Of a stretch of DNA of 64,000 nt, positions 49,411-59,491 are shown in pieces. Numbering within the stretch: the first letter of the stretch is position 1; each line of letters opens with the position of its first letter. This DNA comes from Meira nashicola (taxonomy: Eukaryota > Basidiomycota > Exobasidiomycetes > Exobasidiales > Brachybasidiaceae), in NCBI GenBank assembly GCA_001600355.1, contig BCJU01000006.1:121803-185802 (forward strand). Direction: 5' to 3'. The notes under the pieces are model-generated. The model saw only the letters and a list, made by a program, of their open reading frames with translations. It searched no databases and had not been told where the DNA came from. The position numbers and the translations under genes are program-made.

Positions 49411-51273
49411 ATGGCTTTAATGATAACAATTTCTATAACAGAATTTCTAGCTCTCTCTCTAATCACACTTTTATGCATTTATATAGCATACAACTTTTTC
49501 TTCCATCCTCTATGTTCGATTCCGGGACCTTTATCTGTTCGTTTAGGTCTTTCATCTTGGCGTTTTAGTAAGTAAAAACTAGCAATTAACAACTTCTGAG
49601 ATGCTAATCAACTACATCTTATTACTAAAGCACGAGCGATAAAATATGACTATCGATGGAAGTTAGATAATTTACATCGTCAATATGGTACAGTAGTTAG
49701 AACAGGCTCAAATGAAGTCAGTTTAGCCTCCGTGGAGGATGCAAAAAAAGTTTATAACGGCACTTGGGCATTTCCTAAAAGTCATTTTTATCTTGGTTTT
49801 TACGATGGCGTTCATGCAAACGTTTTCGCTGAATCTGAGTAAGTGATGTGTGTGATCAGAAAACGCTGAATTCTCTTCTGAAAAACATACTTTTTTTATC
49901 ACTTCTATGAATTCAGCCCAAAAATTCATGCAAGATTAAAGAAAATATTTTATCCGGCATATAATATAAAAAGTGTGCAACAATACGACGGAGGACTTAA
50001 TATGGTGTTGAGTAACTTTGCTACCGATCTACTTTCATGCTCAAAACTCGATCATGTCAACGTGTCAGAAAAGATTACTGATCTGACGTTCGATTTGATA
50101 GGGCGCATTGGGGTGAGTCATAAAGTATTCATCTCTTTCCTCCTTCTGACAAAGAATTATGATCCAATCTAAAGTTTTCGACAGATCTCAGAGGAGATTC
50201 TAGTGAGAAAGTACATAAATTACCAGAAATTTCAAAGACTGTCTTGCAAGCCTGCACTATGTGAGTTTTTATTAAGGCTGATGACGTATGAGTAAATTAT
50301 CGCTAACAATTTACCCTTTTTAGAATTGGCACACAGCCATTTATCTTACCTCCAATTGCAAGGTTTGCAGGTAAAGTGCTTGGAAATCCTATGGAGGAGC
50401 TAGAAGAAATATCAAGGCGTACATTTAGAAAAGGTGATCAATTTTCAAGTGAAGAAATAAATAATGTGATTACAAGAACAGCAAAATCTTGTGAAGATCG
50501 TAATGAAACAATATCAGATATTGATTTAGGTTTTGCTGGATCAACATTTTTAGGAGCAGGTTTAGATACGATAAATGTGACTTCACAATCACTTATCATC
50601 AGACTTTGTTCTTTGGATCAATCTATACGGGAGAGGATTCGAAAGGAGGTTATATCAACATCCTATACAGAAATTGGTAGCGCAGATGATTTGCGTAAAA
50701 TAAGCCCTTATTCTCACGCTATCATACTAGAAACACTTCGGCTCGATCCGGCTTCAAATTGGCTATTAAGTAGGGTTATAACAGATAAAAAAGGAATTAT
50801 CGTCGGACAAGGCATAAAGTATCACTTACCTATGAATACCACTTTAGGCTCTTCGCCATGGATCGTACATCGTGATGAATCATATTGGGGCTCAGACGCT
50901 CGTTCATTTAATCCGAAGAGATGGTTAGAAGATGATACAGAGAATTGGACTATGTCTTTCGGTAGGGCGCCTCGATCTTGTCCGGGACAAAGTCTGGCAA
51001 TGACTTTTTTATCTAAAGTGAGTAAGAATTCAAAGAAGCTAAAAGATTTCTAATATCTAATCATTTTTGTGTATTTCCTACTTTCTACATTAGCTTTTTG
51101 TGTTAATTGTGTCCGATTTTCAACTTAAAATTATTAGCAGAAACGGGGAGAAAGTGAAAAGAATCGATCCAGAAACTGGCTTGTCAAATCTTGATACGCC
51201 ATTTCAGGTACAATCTCAATGGCTTTCAAGCGTAGAAGGTCTTTCATGCCGTGTACTACCGTATCGACGTTAA
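49411..51273 (+). CDS. Cytochrome P450 monooxygenase, six exons, 506 aa
   Basis: Exons 49411-49567, 49631-49838, 49917-50112, 50175-50260, 50324-51017 and 51094-51273; every join keeps frame and the introns are 62-78 bases. An N-terminal membrane anchor (about residues 10-30) is followed by the Pro-rich hinge PLCSIPGPL. The I-helix is FLGAGLDTI, the K-helix is ETLRLD and the haem-binding loop is FGRAPRSCPG with Cys435 as the thiolate ligand. Third-exon splicing uses a CTAAAG acceptor, chosen because it gives GFSTDLRGDSSEK in frame. Length is normal. It is a microsomal hydroxylase; the substrate is unknown. Position near the aldoxime/nitrile genes raises a possible link, not proven. Confidence 0.9.
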
Positions 51274-51862
51274 GTGAAGCTTTAAATGCAGCACAACATT
51301 ATGCACACCAGTTTCACCCCATCGTTTACGCCCAGCTTAGCATGAATCTTGCTCTTACATGTATCCGTATTGATCGTAAGTATAGTCATTAGGTATGTTC
51401 TTCAGCCTGTATACACTCAAATTAATAAGTAGAAATATGTAATCGGCCAAGCTGTAAAGGAATGAAAGAATAGAAAGCTTTTACAGTAATCAAGGAAAAT
51501 TGCACTTGTGTTGAGATTGACATAATCACACATGGATTATAAAAGGAATTTTTTTCGTAATGATCTCATTGAAATATTGTCTAAACGGCGGAAAAGCTAG
51601 AAAAGCAATATAAAAGGAAGCGAGAGCTGCGTATATATTAGAATATAAGAACTCCTACTAATATAGAAAGTATGATATACTATGCGTTCTAAAAGGCACT
51701 GAAGATAACTAATGCTTGCTTACTTGCTTGCTTGCTTTTCTTTTTATCCGTTCGGTGTTCGTATTATATGACTAAAGCACTTAGCTAACTCTATAATCAT
51801 ATTAAATTCTCAAAAGTAAATCTGATCATAATCTGTTGCAAACATTGATCTGATGCCAGGGT

Positions 51863-51919
51863 GTGAACAACGTCGTTGTTCACAGTGGATCACGACGTAG
51901 TTCACAAAGCGTGAATAAC
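51863..51919. repeat. Palindromic GTGAACAAC boxes
   Basis: GTGAACAAC (51863-51871), three bases, then its exact complement GTTGTTCAC (51875-51883). GTAGTTCAC (51897-51905) and GTGAATAAC (51911-51919) then form a second, imperfect inverted pair. Four half-sites in 57 bases look like a protein-binding array. Confidence 0.7.
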
Positions 51920-52246
51920 GCGCGACCCACCCCTACTTACGATGCGTATAGTCCAGACGACTCGCTCGGAATAAAAAGACATATGGACAAGTGACATGTG
52001 TTTATGCAGGGACATTTTGTATGTACAATGCCCCTGCAGGGTCGAATGTTTTGGGATAATTTTAATCTTCCGTTTGCAGTATATAGTTTGTCCGGCTCTA
52101 CGCTGCGTAGCGCTGTGCTGTACTTCGCTTAGTGTTCGGGTTTAAAGGGATATGGTAAAAGAGTCAACACGCAGAAGAATTGAGAATTCTAGCTTACTTT
52201 CAATGCGGCTGTTTGCCGTATTCGTGTAAGAAAAGGCGGAAGTTAT

Positions 52247-52275
52247 ATAATTCCCGCTGGTACAGCGGGAATTAT
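52247..52275. repeat. Perfect inverted repeat, 13-base arms and 3-base loop
   Basis: ATAATTCCCGCTG, loop GTA, CAGCGGGAATTAT. It is exactly complementary over 13 bases, in the non-coding region about 280 bases before the RTA1-like start. It could be an operator, a cruciform or an RNA hairpin if transcribed. Confidence 0.85.
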
Positions 52276-52553
52276 GCCGGTCAAACGGCGTAATTTAGCT
52301 TTTAGCGCAGTTTTCATAATTTAAACATTGGCCCGTACGGGATTGAGAGGTTAGAAGAAGTTTCATCTTTGGTGATTAGAGACAATTGAAGAAAACAAAA
52401 ACATGCTTTTTGAGGAAAATTTTTTCTCGCATGCATTTAATGATAGGATCAATTTAATGAGATGAAATATTAAAATGTATAAATGCGAGCATGAATGGAA
52501 ACTGATATTAGGAGATCCCTTTATCCGCACATTTTTTTACCTTTCCTATCATC

Positions 52554-53509
52554 ATGAATTCTCATACAAGCTCTTTGGTCGAACGCTATATCAAATATGG
52601 CCCTTACGGTTATCGACCAAGTTTAGAAGGTGGTATTATATTCACCGCAACGTATGCACTTTTGGCTTGTATTCTCGTATTTCGCGCCGTTCGTTATTCG
52701 CAATGATGGATGCTGTCAACATTAGGAGCAGCTGCAGTGCTAGAATGTTCGGGAAGTGCAATGTGAGTTTTAAATTCCCTATACTAGTCTCTTAACTTAT
52801 CACTGATCATTAATTCTTGCTCATCATATTCAGTCGTATTGCAAGTCATTTTGATTCACAAAGTGTCAATGCTTATATTGCTCAAGAAGTGATTCTTGTC
52901 CTCACGCCTGCTTTTGTGGCAGCTGCTCATTTTACAATCTTATCAAAAGTTTGTCAAGTATGCGGAGATACTTATATTCGTCCGATGAAGACAAAATGGA
53001 TGATCAAATTTTTCGTTTCTGTGGACGTGATTAGTTTATTAATTCAAGGTGCAGGTTCAGGTTTAGCTGCTTCGGCAGGTTTAGACGTTACGCCTATTTC
53101 GCAAATAAATAGTTATGGTGATATCGTTGTCGGTGGTTTGGCTCTTCAATTGATAGGATACTTGGCATTCAATATCCTTTTTATCCTCTTTGCATATCGT
53201 TCTTCTGGTTCAAAGGATTTAATCGAATCTCAAATCTTAACACCAAAATTCAAACGATTTTTAATCGCAACTTGGTTTAGTGCAGGATGCGTAGTTTTAC
53301 GATCCATCTTTCGTACGGTAGAAATGGGCGTTGGCTGGGTAGGGATCGTTGCTGCTACTGAATGGTATTTCCTTGTATTTGATGCTACCTTTATTTCGCT
53401 CGCTTTACTTATTTTCGTCATTTTTTCGCCAACGGATCATACTTCGATTTTGCAACGAGCCCAAAGCGATCGTCCAGAGTCTATGGTATCAGTTCAATCA
53501 AAAGCATAA
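52554..53509 (+). pseudogene. RTA1-like membrane protein gene with in-frame TGA, two exons
   Basis: Exons 52554-52762 and 52834-53509 join across a 71-base intron (donor GTGAGT, acceptor TTCAG). The product is a seven-helix protein of the RTA1/lipid-translocating exporter family, linked in yeast to resistance to 7-aminocholesterol and to phytosphingosine export. Typical features are SVNAYIAQEVILVLTPAFVAAAHFTILSK, GSGLAASAG and FRTVEMGVGWVG. Codon 51 (52704-52706) is TGA, preceded by CAA and followed by TGG. The same frame continues with WMLSTLGAAAVLECSG, where the family usually has a second aromatic such as Trp. No intron removes the stop. It may be a nonsense pseudogene, a readthrough gene or a consensus error. 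Confidence 0.75.
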
Positions 53510-53781
53510 ATCTCAAAACATATACAACTATATGCTCTTGCCTGTTTGTGTTTCGAAAGTAGAAGTATTATCATTGGCTAAGAATGCATATTTTGAACAC
53601 CTTAGCCATTTCCCTAATACTATAAAAAGAGAAATAGTAGTAGTGACTTTACATAAAGCTAAATGTTTGGCTATGCAGCCTCAATTCATGTCTAAATTAA
53701 TATCATTTATATATAATTGCTGTGTTCTAGTCTGTTTTACACGGTAAGCATCTCATTTGCTTTATAAAAATACATAATCGA
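53510..53781. other. 3' flank of the RTA1-like gene
   Basis: Short A/T-rich stretch without a gene. It ends at the relic of a transcription factor. Confidence 0.35.
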
Positions 53782-53913
53782 TCATACCTGATCAATAAAA
53801 GTAGACCATTCACTTGGAAAAGAATTCAAGTAAACAAAAGGATTGATTACTGTTTCTGATTAGAATCCGACTTCATTGGGCAGGAAATTTGAATAAGAAA
53901 TATTTGCAAGAGG
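53782..53913 (-). pseudogene. 3' fragment of a Zn2Cys6 factor, relic copy of the gene at 15222-17175
   Basis: On the minus strand it encodes NPFVYLNSFPSEWSTFIDQV followed by a stop. This corresponds to the last 20 residues of the factor at 15222 with a single Asp to Glu change. Upstream, the copy has a stop (TAA) in place of residues around IESES, and homology fades near 53913. It is a truncated, broken paralogue fragment. Confidence 0.8.
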
Positions 53914-53989
53914 AATTTCTGTTTCGCGCTAAAAGGATTAATTTCCGCGCTCACTGCAGTACCTGCGCGCCTTTGTCGATTAGTTGATA

Positions 53990-54045
53990 TGCAGGTCTCG
54001 GTAGGTTCCCGGGAGAAGAGAATGAAATAGAAAACGCCGCATCGA
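53990..54045. repeat. Copy of the 19.66-kb promoter segment
   Basis: ATGCAGGTCTCGGTAGGTT, CCCGGGAGAAG and GAAAACGCCGC align with 19660-19725 with a few substitutions, including the CCGGGAGAA motif. It follows the transcription factor relic. Confidence 0.7.
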
Positions 54046-54051
54046 GCACCC

Positions 54052-54292
54052 CTGTTAAACAATACATCGTCGGGGTTATGACCACGTACGTAGGTATATT
54101 TTGGCAAAGTGTATCACGCCTAGCTTTATACGCCTCGAAGGCTATATGAAACCTCAGCCCTAACGCCTTAAGTTTAGAAATTTTATACTTTTCTTAACAT
54201 ATATAAAGATCTTTTTATTATACTGATATATACCTATTTTTCTTTACCTCTTTTTATTATTATTATTATCCTAAATACTTGCGTCTAACAAG
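54052..54292. repeat. Copy of the 23.5-kb repeat
   Basis: Diverged copy of 23518-23755, with blocks such as TACGCCTCGAAGGCT and ATACTTGCGTCTAACA conserved. Together with the two relics before it, the order matches three separate places of the 15-24 kb cluster. Confidence 0.75.
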
Positions 54293-54783
54293 TCCCGAAC
54301 GTAAAAAGACTCCGAGAATTTATTTATTTTTCTTTTTACCCTGATGCAAGCCTTAATGTTTATTGTGTCAGGAAAGGAAGTGTTGATATCTTCTTATAAA
54401 CAATGAAAACAATGCACTTTTTTTTAATTCCTCCCAGGCTAGTGGAAAGGCAGGCTGTGATTTATGCATATAGGTAACATTTAATTATACTTTTTTCTTT
54501 CGCTTATACAGAATGATATTTCCCGAGAGAAGTAGATATATAATAAGTTTCAGTCAAGTGGCTGTCAGTATACATGTCGATCCAATTAAAGTGTATCTTG
54601 GAAGCAAGACCGTCTATCCTCTGTTCAGTCTTCTTTTTGATGTATACTTATGTTCTTGGCCAAGATGAACGCCATCTAGAACATTAAAATGTTTTATAGC
54701 AAGAATCTCCCCGAATGAAAGACCCTCTTATTTTGGTACAAATACAGGGTGCCAGGCGGTGTTTGTAAATAATTCCAATTTGC
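54293..54783. other. Downstream region of the copper ATPase
   Basis: About 490 bases, A/T-rich with T tracts. No gene or structured element recognised. Confidence 0.4.
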
Positions 54784-57700
54784 TCATTTTTCCGAATTGC
54801 CGATATAAGATGTATAGCCTAAAATAGGTATTCTGGTTCGTAGTAACAAGCTACTACAAACTACACTTATACTACTTAAAGCCATTGCTAAACTTGCCCA
54901 AACCGGATCTAAGCGAATATGGCTGCCAGAAGATTTGATAGGATAAAGAACGCCGGCAGCTATTGGCAAAGCTATTAAATTGTATAATAAAGCCCAAAGG
55001 AAATTAAATTTTACCCTTCGAAAGACAGAACAACTTAACGTGAAAAGAGTTAATAAAGAATCAAGATTTGAATTGACAAGAACGAATGAAGCAGCTGAAA
55101 GAGCAACATCTGAACCTGATCCGATTGCAATACCAACATCTGCAATTGCTAAAGCAGGTGAATCATTTACTCCATCTCCTACCATTGCAACAATTGCTCG
55201 TCTTGGTAAAGTTTTACCGAATATTTCTCGTTTCTTTTGTAATTCTTGTACCTTTTTAGCTTTTTCTTCAGGTAAAACTCCAGCTATGACATTATCAGGA
55301 GAGATACCTACGAAGTAAGATATTGCTTTTGCTGTTTCTAAATTATCACCTGAAATCATCCAAGTTTCAACACCCATTTTGCGAAGTGATTGAATAACAT
55401 TTTTTGCTTCCGGTCTGACTTCATCAGAAAGTGCAAACATGAGTGAAATAGTATAATCTTGATTTGATAGCTTACAAGCAACCATGACTACTATTTTTGC
55501 TTCTGATTGCCATTTTCGAATAAGATCGAAAGAGTGTCGATCGATCTTAACTTGATATTCAGAAAGAAGTCTTTCGTTTCCTACGATAATTTCAAAGTTT
55601 TGATTGTTTCTTGTAAAACTACCCTTCATGCCTTTTCCTGGTAATTCTTTTGAGGAAGTGAGAGAAAGAGAAGGATTCAAATGAATCATCGAATGATTGA
55701 GTGATTTCGTTATACTCTTTGCAATTGGATGTGTACTATTCTGTTCAAGCATGTAAACACTTTGTTTGATAAGATCATTATCCAATGTCTCTATAATCTC
55801 TTCATCCGTTACAGCTATTTGATCACCTTTTGTTAATGTTCCAGTTTTATCAAACACAACTATATCAATCTCACTTGCTTCTTGAAATGCTTCTCCTCCA
55901 CCTTTTGCTAAAATACCATATTTAGCTGCTAAGCCACCTCCAACAAATAATGCTGTTGGAGCTGCAAGACCAATTCCACATGGACATGCAATCACAAATA
56001 CTGAAATTGCGAACTGTAAAGACCAAAACGGCCAACCACCTACAGAAATATCTAAATAATCAGATGGAAGTGAACCTGATAAACCTAACGAAAGCCAAAC
56101 GAGCCATGTTAAAATTGCAATTCCAGTTATCGCCGGAACAAAATGACTTGTTAAACGGTCTGCTATACGTTCGATTGGTGCTCTACGTGATTGACCTTCT
56201 CGAACGACATTGATTATTTCATCCAACATGGACTTTCCACTTGCACCCGTTAATTGAATAAGAATTGAATCACCTATATTAATCGTTCCTGAAAAAACTT
56301 TATCTCCAATATTCTTTCTTACAGGACGTGATTCACCCGTTAGATTTGATTCAGAAAATACTGTTGAACCTTGAACTATAATACCATCCCAAGGAGGAGA
56401 AGATCCATGAACAACAGAAACAAGATCTCCGCTTTCTAGATGATTGATTGGAATGACTTGAGTTTCTCTTGTAATTGGATCAAAAAGAGAAGCTTGATTA
56501 GGTCGAAGTTTACCTAGTTTTGAGACAGCTTCACCTGTTTTTTCTTTTGTGAATGCTTCCAATAATCTTCCAAAAAGTAGAAACATTGTTAAAAAGACAA
56601 CTGAATCGAAATAACAAGACCCATTGTTTTGGTCTAGATTTGAAGATGTCGCAGAAATAATTAATTCTGCAATTGAAGAAAAATAAGCAATCGAAGTACC
56701 TAAGCACATTAGCATATCCATACTTCCAAATCGATAAAATCTTCGTAAGAATGGTGTTCTGCTACCAGGTCTCCAAAGTGAGTATAATTCTTTTGCCGTT
56801 TTTCTATGGAATAAATCAGCAGCAAAGAAATAAACTGGTGTTGCAAGAGCAAACAATGACCATTCAGCTCTTGAGACTCCGTTGACTTTCTTCATCAAGT
56901 ACATTTTACCATTGCTTTTGTTTGATAAAAGGTTCATATAAACAATTCCAATGATAAATGTTGGAATTGCAATAATAAACGAGAGAATTGCACGATAAAG
57001 AATCTCTAATCGAATTCTTGCATGCATCTTTTGTGCTTTTTCTTCGATTGTTGCAGGTTGAATAAGTGAAGCGGAAAATGCACTATCTCGTCCATTGATG
57101 GTTTGCAAGATTGTTCGAATTGTTAAGTCGGGGGAATGAGGTGTATAAGATATATTGAAAATTGCTTTTTGCCATGCTGGCAGGGATTGTACTTTCACTC
57201 TTTCTCCAAATCGATTCTTGATTGCGTCTGAAACACGTAATGGACATTGATTGCAAGTCATTCCTTCTACTTTGATCATCACGGTTCTTTGTGTTCCTTC
57301 ATCTTTGGTTTGCTTGATTATCTCTTTTGTTTCTTCTAATTGTGCTTCGTATCCTAACCCTTCAACTGTTTCGGTTATCAAAGAAAGTTTATCTTTTCCT
57401 TCAACTTCTACTTCCATACTTGCAAGTAATAGATTCACGTTTGTTGATCGTACAAAAGGAAGTTCTTTAATCGCTTCGGTCACTTGATTTACGCATGAAC
57501 TACACGTCATCCCTTTTACGCTATATCTTGCCTTCCAAATATTAGTTAATTGTTTATCCTCAACACTTCTTACCATCTCTACCTTTTCCAGGATTGCTTC
57601 ATAACCTAAATCTTCAATCGTTTCAATTAAATTTTTCGTTCTCTTCTCTTGACCTGTAAAAGTTACGATTGCAGAATTTGACAATAAAGCAACATTTGAA

Positions 57701-58215
57701 GATATAACCCACGAAATCGAATCGATAGCTTCATTTACCTTTCCTACGCATGAGCTACAACTCATTCCTTCGATAGATAATTGTGTAATGAATGTTTGTA
57801 CCTCTTTCTCAACTTGAATTCCACATTTTTCATCAATTGTCTTTTCTTCATCTTGTTCAGTTGGGAATGCGTTTCTACATGAAGCACAATGAAGGAGATG
57901 ATTTTCGTGTTTTGCATAACTAAGTGATGTTAAATGGTTTTCAAAAGAGTCTTCTTCTTGAGAATATATAGATCTTCCTGTTGAAATACAAACAGTTGAC
58001 TTTGAAGTAACTTGATAACCTGCAAGTCCAAAATATTTGCATAAACCAATAATGTCAAAAGAACCATCATGAACGAGAAAAACTTGATGTTGTAAAATTG
58101 ATACATCTATTCGTAAAGGTGGCGGAGACAGGCTAAATGCATATTCTTCTATAAAGTTTGTGCAAGTAGGACAATGTAAGCTGGGTATTAGTAATGTTGT
58201 GCGTAAATCGTTCAT
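54784..58215 (-). CDS. Copper-transporting P1B-type ATPase, 1143 aa
   Basis: Cu(+)-pumping ATPase related to yeast Ccc2 and human ATP7A/B, expected in the late Golgi or plasma membrane. The N-terminus has four heavy-metal-binding motifs: CPTC at 15-18, CSSC near 150 and 235, and CNQC near 318. The first domain deviates from the usual GMxCxxC. The membrane core contains CPC at 744-746 (IACPCGIGLA). Asp789 lies in DKTGTLT, the phosphorylation site. THPIAKS is the HP-type motif and GDGVNDSPALA is the hinge. The ATG at 58215 is used because the frame upstream lacks another ATG. It is intronless. It supplies copper to secreted oxidases or detoxifies it. Confidence 0.95.
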   Translation of the reverse strand: MNDLRTTLLIPSLHCPTCTNFIEEYAFSLSPPPLRIDVSILQHQVFLVHDGSFDIIGLCKYFGLAGYQVTSKSTVCISTGRSIYSQEEDSFENHLTSLSYAKHENHLLHCASCRNAFPTEQDEEKTIDEKCGIQVEKEVQTFITQLSIEGMSCSSCVGKVNEAIDSISWVISSNVALLSNSAIVTFTGQEKRTKNLIETIEDLGYEAILEKVEMVRSVEDKQLTNIWKARYSVKGMTCSSCVNQVTEAIKELPFVRSTNVNLLLASMEVEVEGKDKLSLITETVEGLGYEAQLEETKEIIKQTKDEGTQRTVMIKVEGMTCNQCPLRVSDAIKNRFGERVKVQSLPAWQKAIFNISYTPHSPDLTIRTILQTINGRDSAFSASLIQPATIEEKAQKMHARIRLEILYRAILSFIIAIPTFIIGIVYMNLLSNKSNGKMYLMKKVNGVSRAEWSLFALATPVYFFAADLFHRKTAKELYSLWRPGSRTPFLRRFYRFGSMDMLMCLGTSIAYFSSIAELIISATSSNLDQNNGSCYFDSVVFLTMFLLFGRLLEAFTKEKTGEAVSKLGKLRPNQASLFDPITRETQVIPINHLESGDLVSVVHGSSPPWDGIIVQGSTVFSESNLTGESRPVRKNIGDKVFSGTINIGDSILIQLTGASGKSMLDEIINVVREGQSRRAPIERIADRLTSHFVPAITGIAILTWLVWLSLGLSGSLPSDYLDISVGGWPFWSLQFAISVFVIACPCGIGLAAPTALFVGGGLAAKYGILAKGGGEAFQEASEIDIVVFDKTGTLTKGDQIAVTDEEIIETLDNDLIKQSVYMLEQNSTHPIAKSITKSLNHSMIHLNPSLSLTSSKELPGKGMKGSFTRNNQNFEIIVGNERLLSEYQVKIDRHSFDLIRKWQSEAKIVVMVACKLSNQDYTISLMFALSDEVRPEAKNVIQSLRKMGVETWMISGDNLETAKAISYFVGISPDNVIAGVLPEEKAKKVQELQKKREIFGKTLPRRAIVAMVGDGVNDSPALAIADVGIAIGSGSDVALSAASFVLVNSNLDSLLTLFTLSCSVFRRVKFNFLWALLYNLIALPIAAGVLYPIKSSGSHIRLDPVWASLAMALSSISVVCSSLLLRTRIPILGYTSYIGNSEK

Positions 58216-58711
58216 TACTGGTGTTGTCAAAAGAGAAAGACAAAAAAATGCATCTTGATTTCATGTCGTTCTTTTTATATATTATTGCATACTTAGTGCA
58301 AATCCAAACTGATTTGCTAATGCTTCAATAAATCGCTCATCAAACCGAAGCTTAATCTTATCTCCGATCGACTGTTGCATGAGGCATTTTCCAATAGGTA
58401 GGAGACCTCTCTCTGCTTTGCGCAAAAATTGCTCATGTTTATTTTAGGCACTTTACGCGTATGTATGTATTGATATGCAAAAATGCCTCATTACAGCTCA
58501 AGTGCCTTAATTTAAAATATAGAATCTTGTGTTGTTTGTTTTCTAAAATACCTCATTCTTCGGATACATAGAAGAAGACACTAGAATCATGCATTCTCTT
58601 CATGACTCGGTAAAAGCATTCTTATTCTTCATATAAATTGACTTGACTATAAAAATGTGCAAGGGCCTAATCGTTATATCCACCGTCAAGTAGGACATGT
58701 ATTAAAATAAA
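58216..58711. promoter_or_regulatory. Divergent promoter of the copper ATPase and DUF4396 gene
   Basis: About 495 bases. It has two GATATGCAAA/ATGCCTCATT-type A/T-rich words near 58465-58490 and no clear copper-response element. No gene. Confidence 0.4.
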
Positions 58712-59404
58712 ATGCTTCTTGTTAGTGTAAAAGGTCTAGGTTTAAGGTTATCGAGTGTAATCCGATCACCTATCTTATACAATACGGCACCATTTCAACG
58801 ATCAATTATACTTCATCCGTCCCTCTTTAAATTGCGTTACCTGTATACCTCACAAGTTGGTCCAACGAAACGACAAAGTGTATTGAATTCAGCATTTTGG
58901 CAATGCAAGAAGACGTGGCAAAGAGCCTCAATCAACACTTTACGTTGTCTTTTTGGTTGTTCGATTGGAGATTTTGGAGCTTTATGGATCTTACAGGGAG
59001 GGAGTTTTGATTTGTCTATGGAATGCATGATGGGGATTCCTAGTTAGTAGGATAAAAGAATGATACGATCCAGCCGTTGACTAATATTTTTATTTTTATT
59101 CTTATTTTTAGTGGCCTCTGGAATAATGACTTCGATTATCCTTGAAACTGTTCTTCTTAGATTTGGAAGAGATAAAATGGCAACTGTTTCGGCATTGCAA
59201 ACTGCTTTAGGTATGAGTTTAATTTCAATGCTAACGATGGAAGCAGTAGAAACTTCGGTTAATATTTATTTAACAGAAGGTATAATCAACATGAATGAAA
59301 CTCGCTTTTGGATTGCAGCATCGATATCAGCTTTGACTGGTTATATAACTCCATTGCCTTACAACTACTTTCGTATAAAACGATATGGACTTTCTTGTCA
59401 TTAA
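58712..59404 (+). CDS. DUF4396 membrane protein, two exons, 207 aa
   Basis: Exons 58712-59042 and 59112-59404 join across a 69-base intron (donor GTTAGT, acceptor TTTTTAG), giving MGIPMASGIMTSIILETVLL. The sequence matches the DUF4396 pattern: TLRCLFGCSIGDFGALWILQ in the first half, ASGIMTSIILETVLLRFGRDKM, then FWIAASISALTGYITPLPYNYFRIKRYG. Helices are predicted in each block. An N-terminal extension of about 60 residues, basic and with Arg/Ser, looks like a mitochondrial targeting region. Function is not known in the family. The neighbouring Cu-ATPase is divergent, so a link to copper homeostasis can be proposed but is weak. Confidence 0.85.
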
Positions 59405-59491
59405 ATATGAACTGGATGGACGAGTTGCAAATCTGGTCCCTGTTATTAATAAAGGATGTAAGTTTTGTATCATGATAAAAATAATACCTCT

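Larger units (their letters stand above)
51274..52553. promoter_or_regulatory. 1.3-kb non-coding region with strong inverted repeats
   Basis: No gene was found between the P450 and RTA1-like genes. It contains a (CTTG)n-like run near 51719-51737, a palindromic set of GTGAACAAC-type boxes at 51863-51919 and a perfect 13-base stem at 52247-52275. It is more G/C-rich than the surroundings between about 51860 and 52330, and the right end presumably serves as promoter of the RTA1-like gene. Confidence 0.5.

Noticed and set aside
52475..52795. 106-residue frame over the start of the RTA1-like gene
   Set aside because: A different frame carries the family sequence; this one is a shadow of it.
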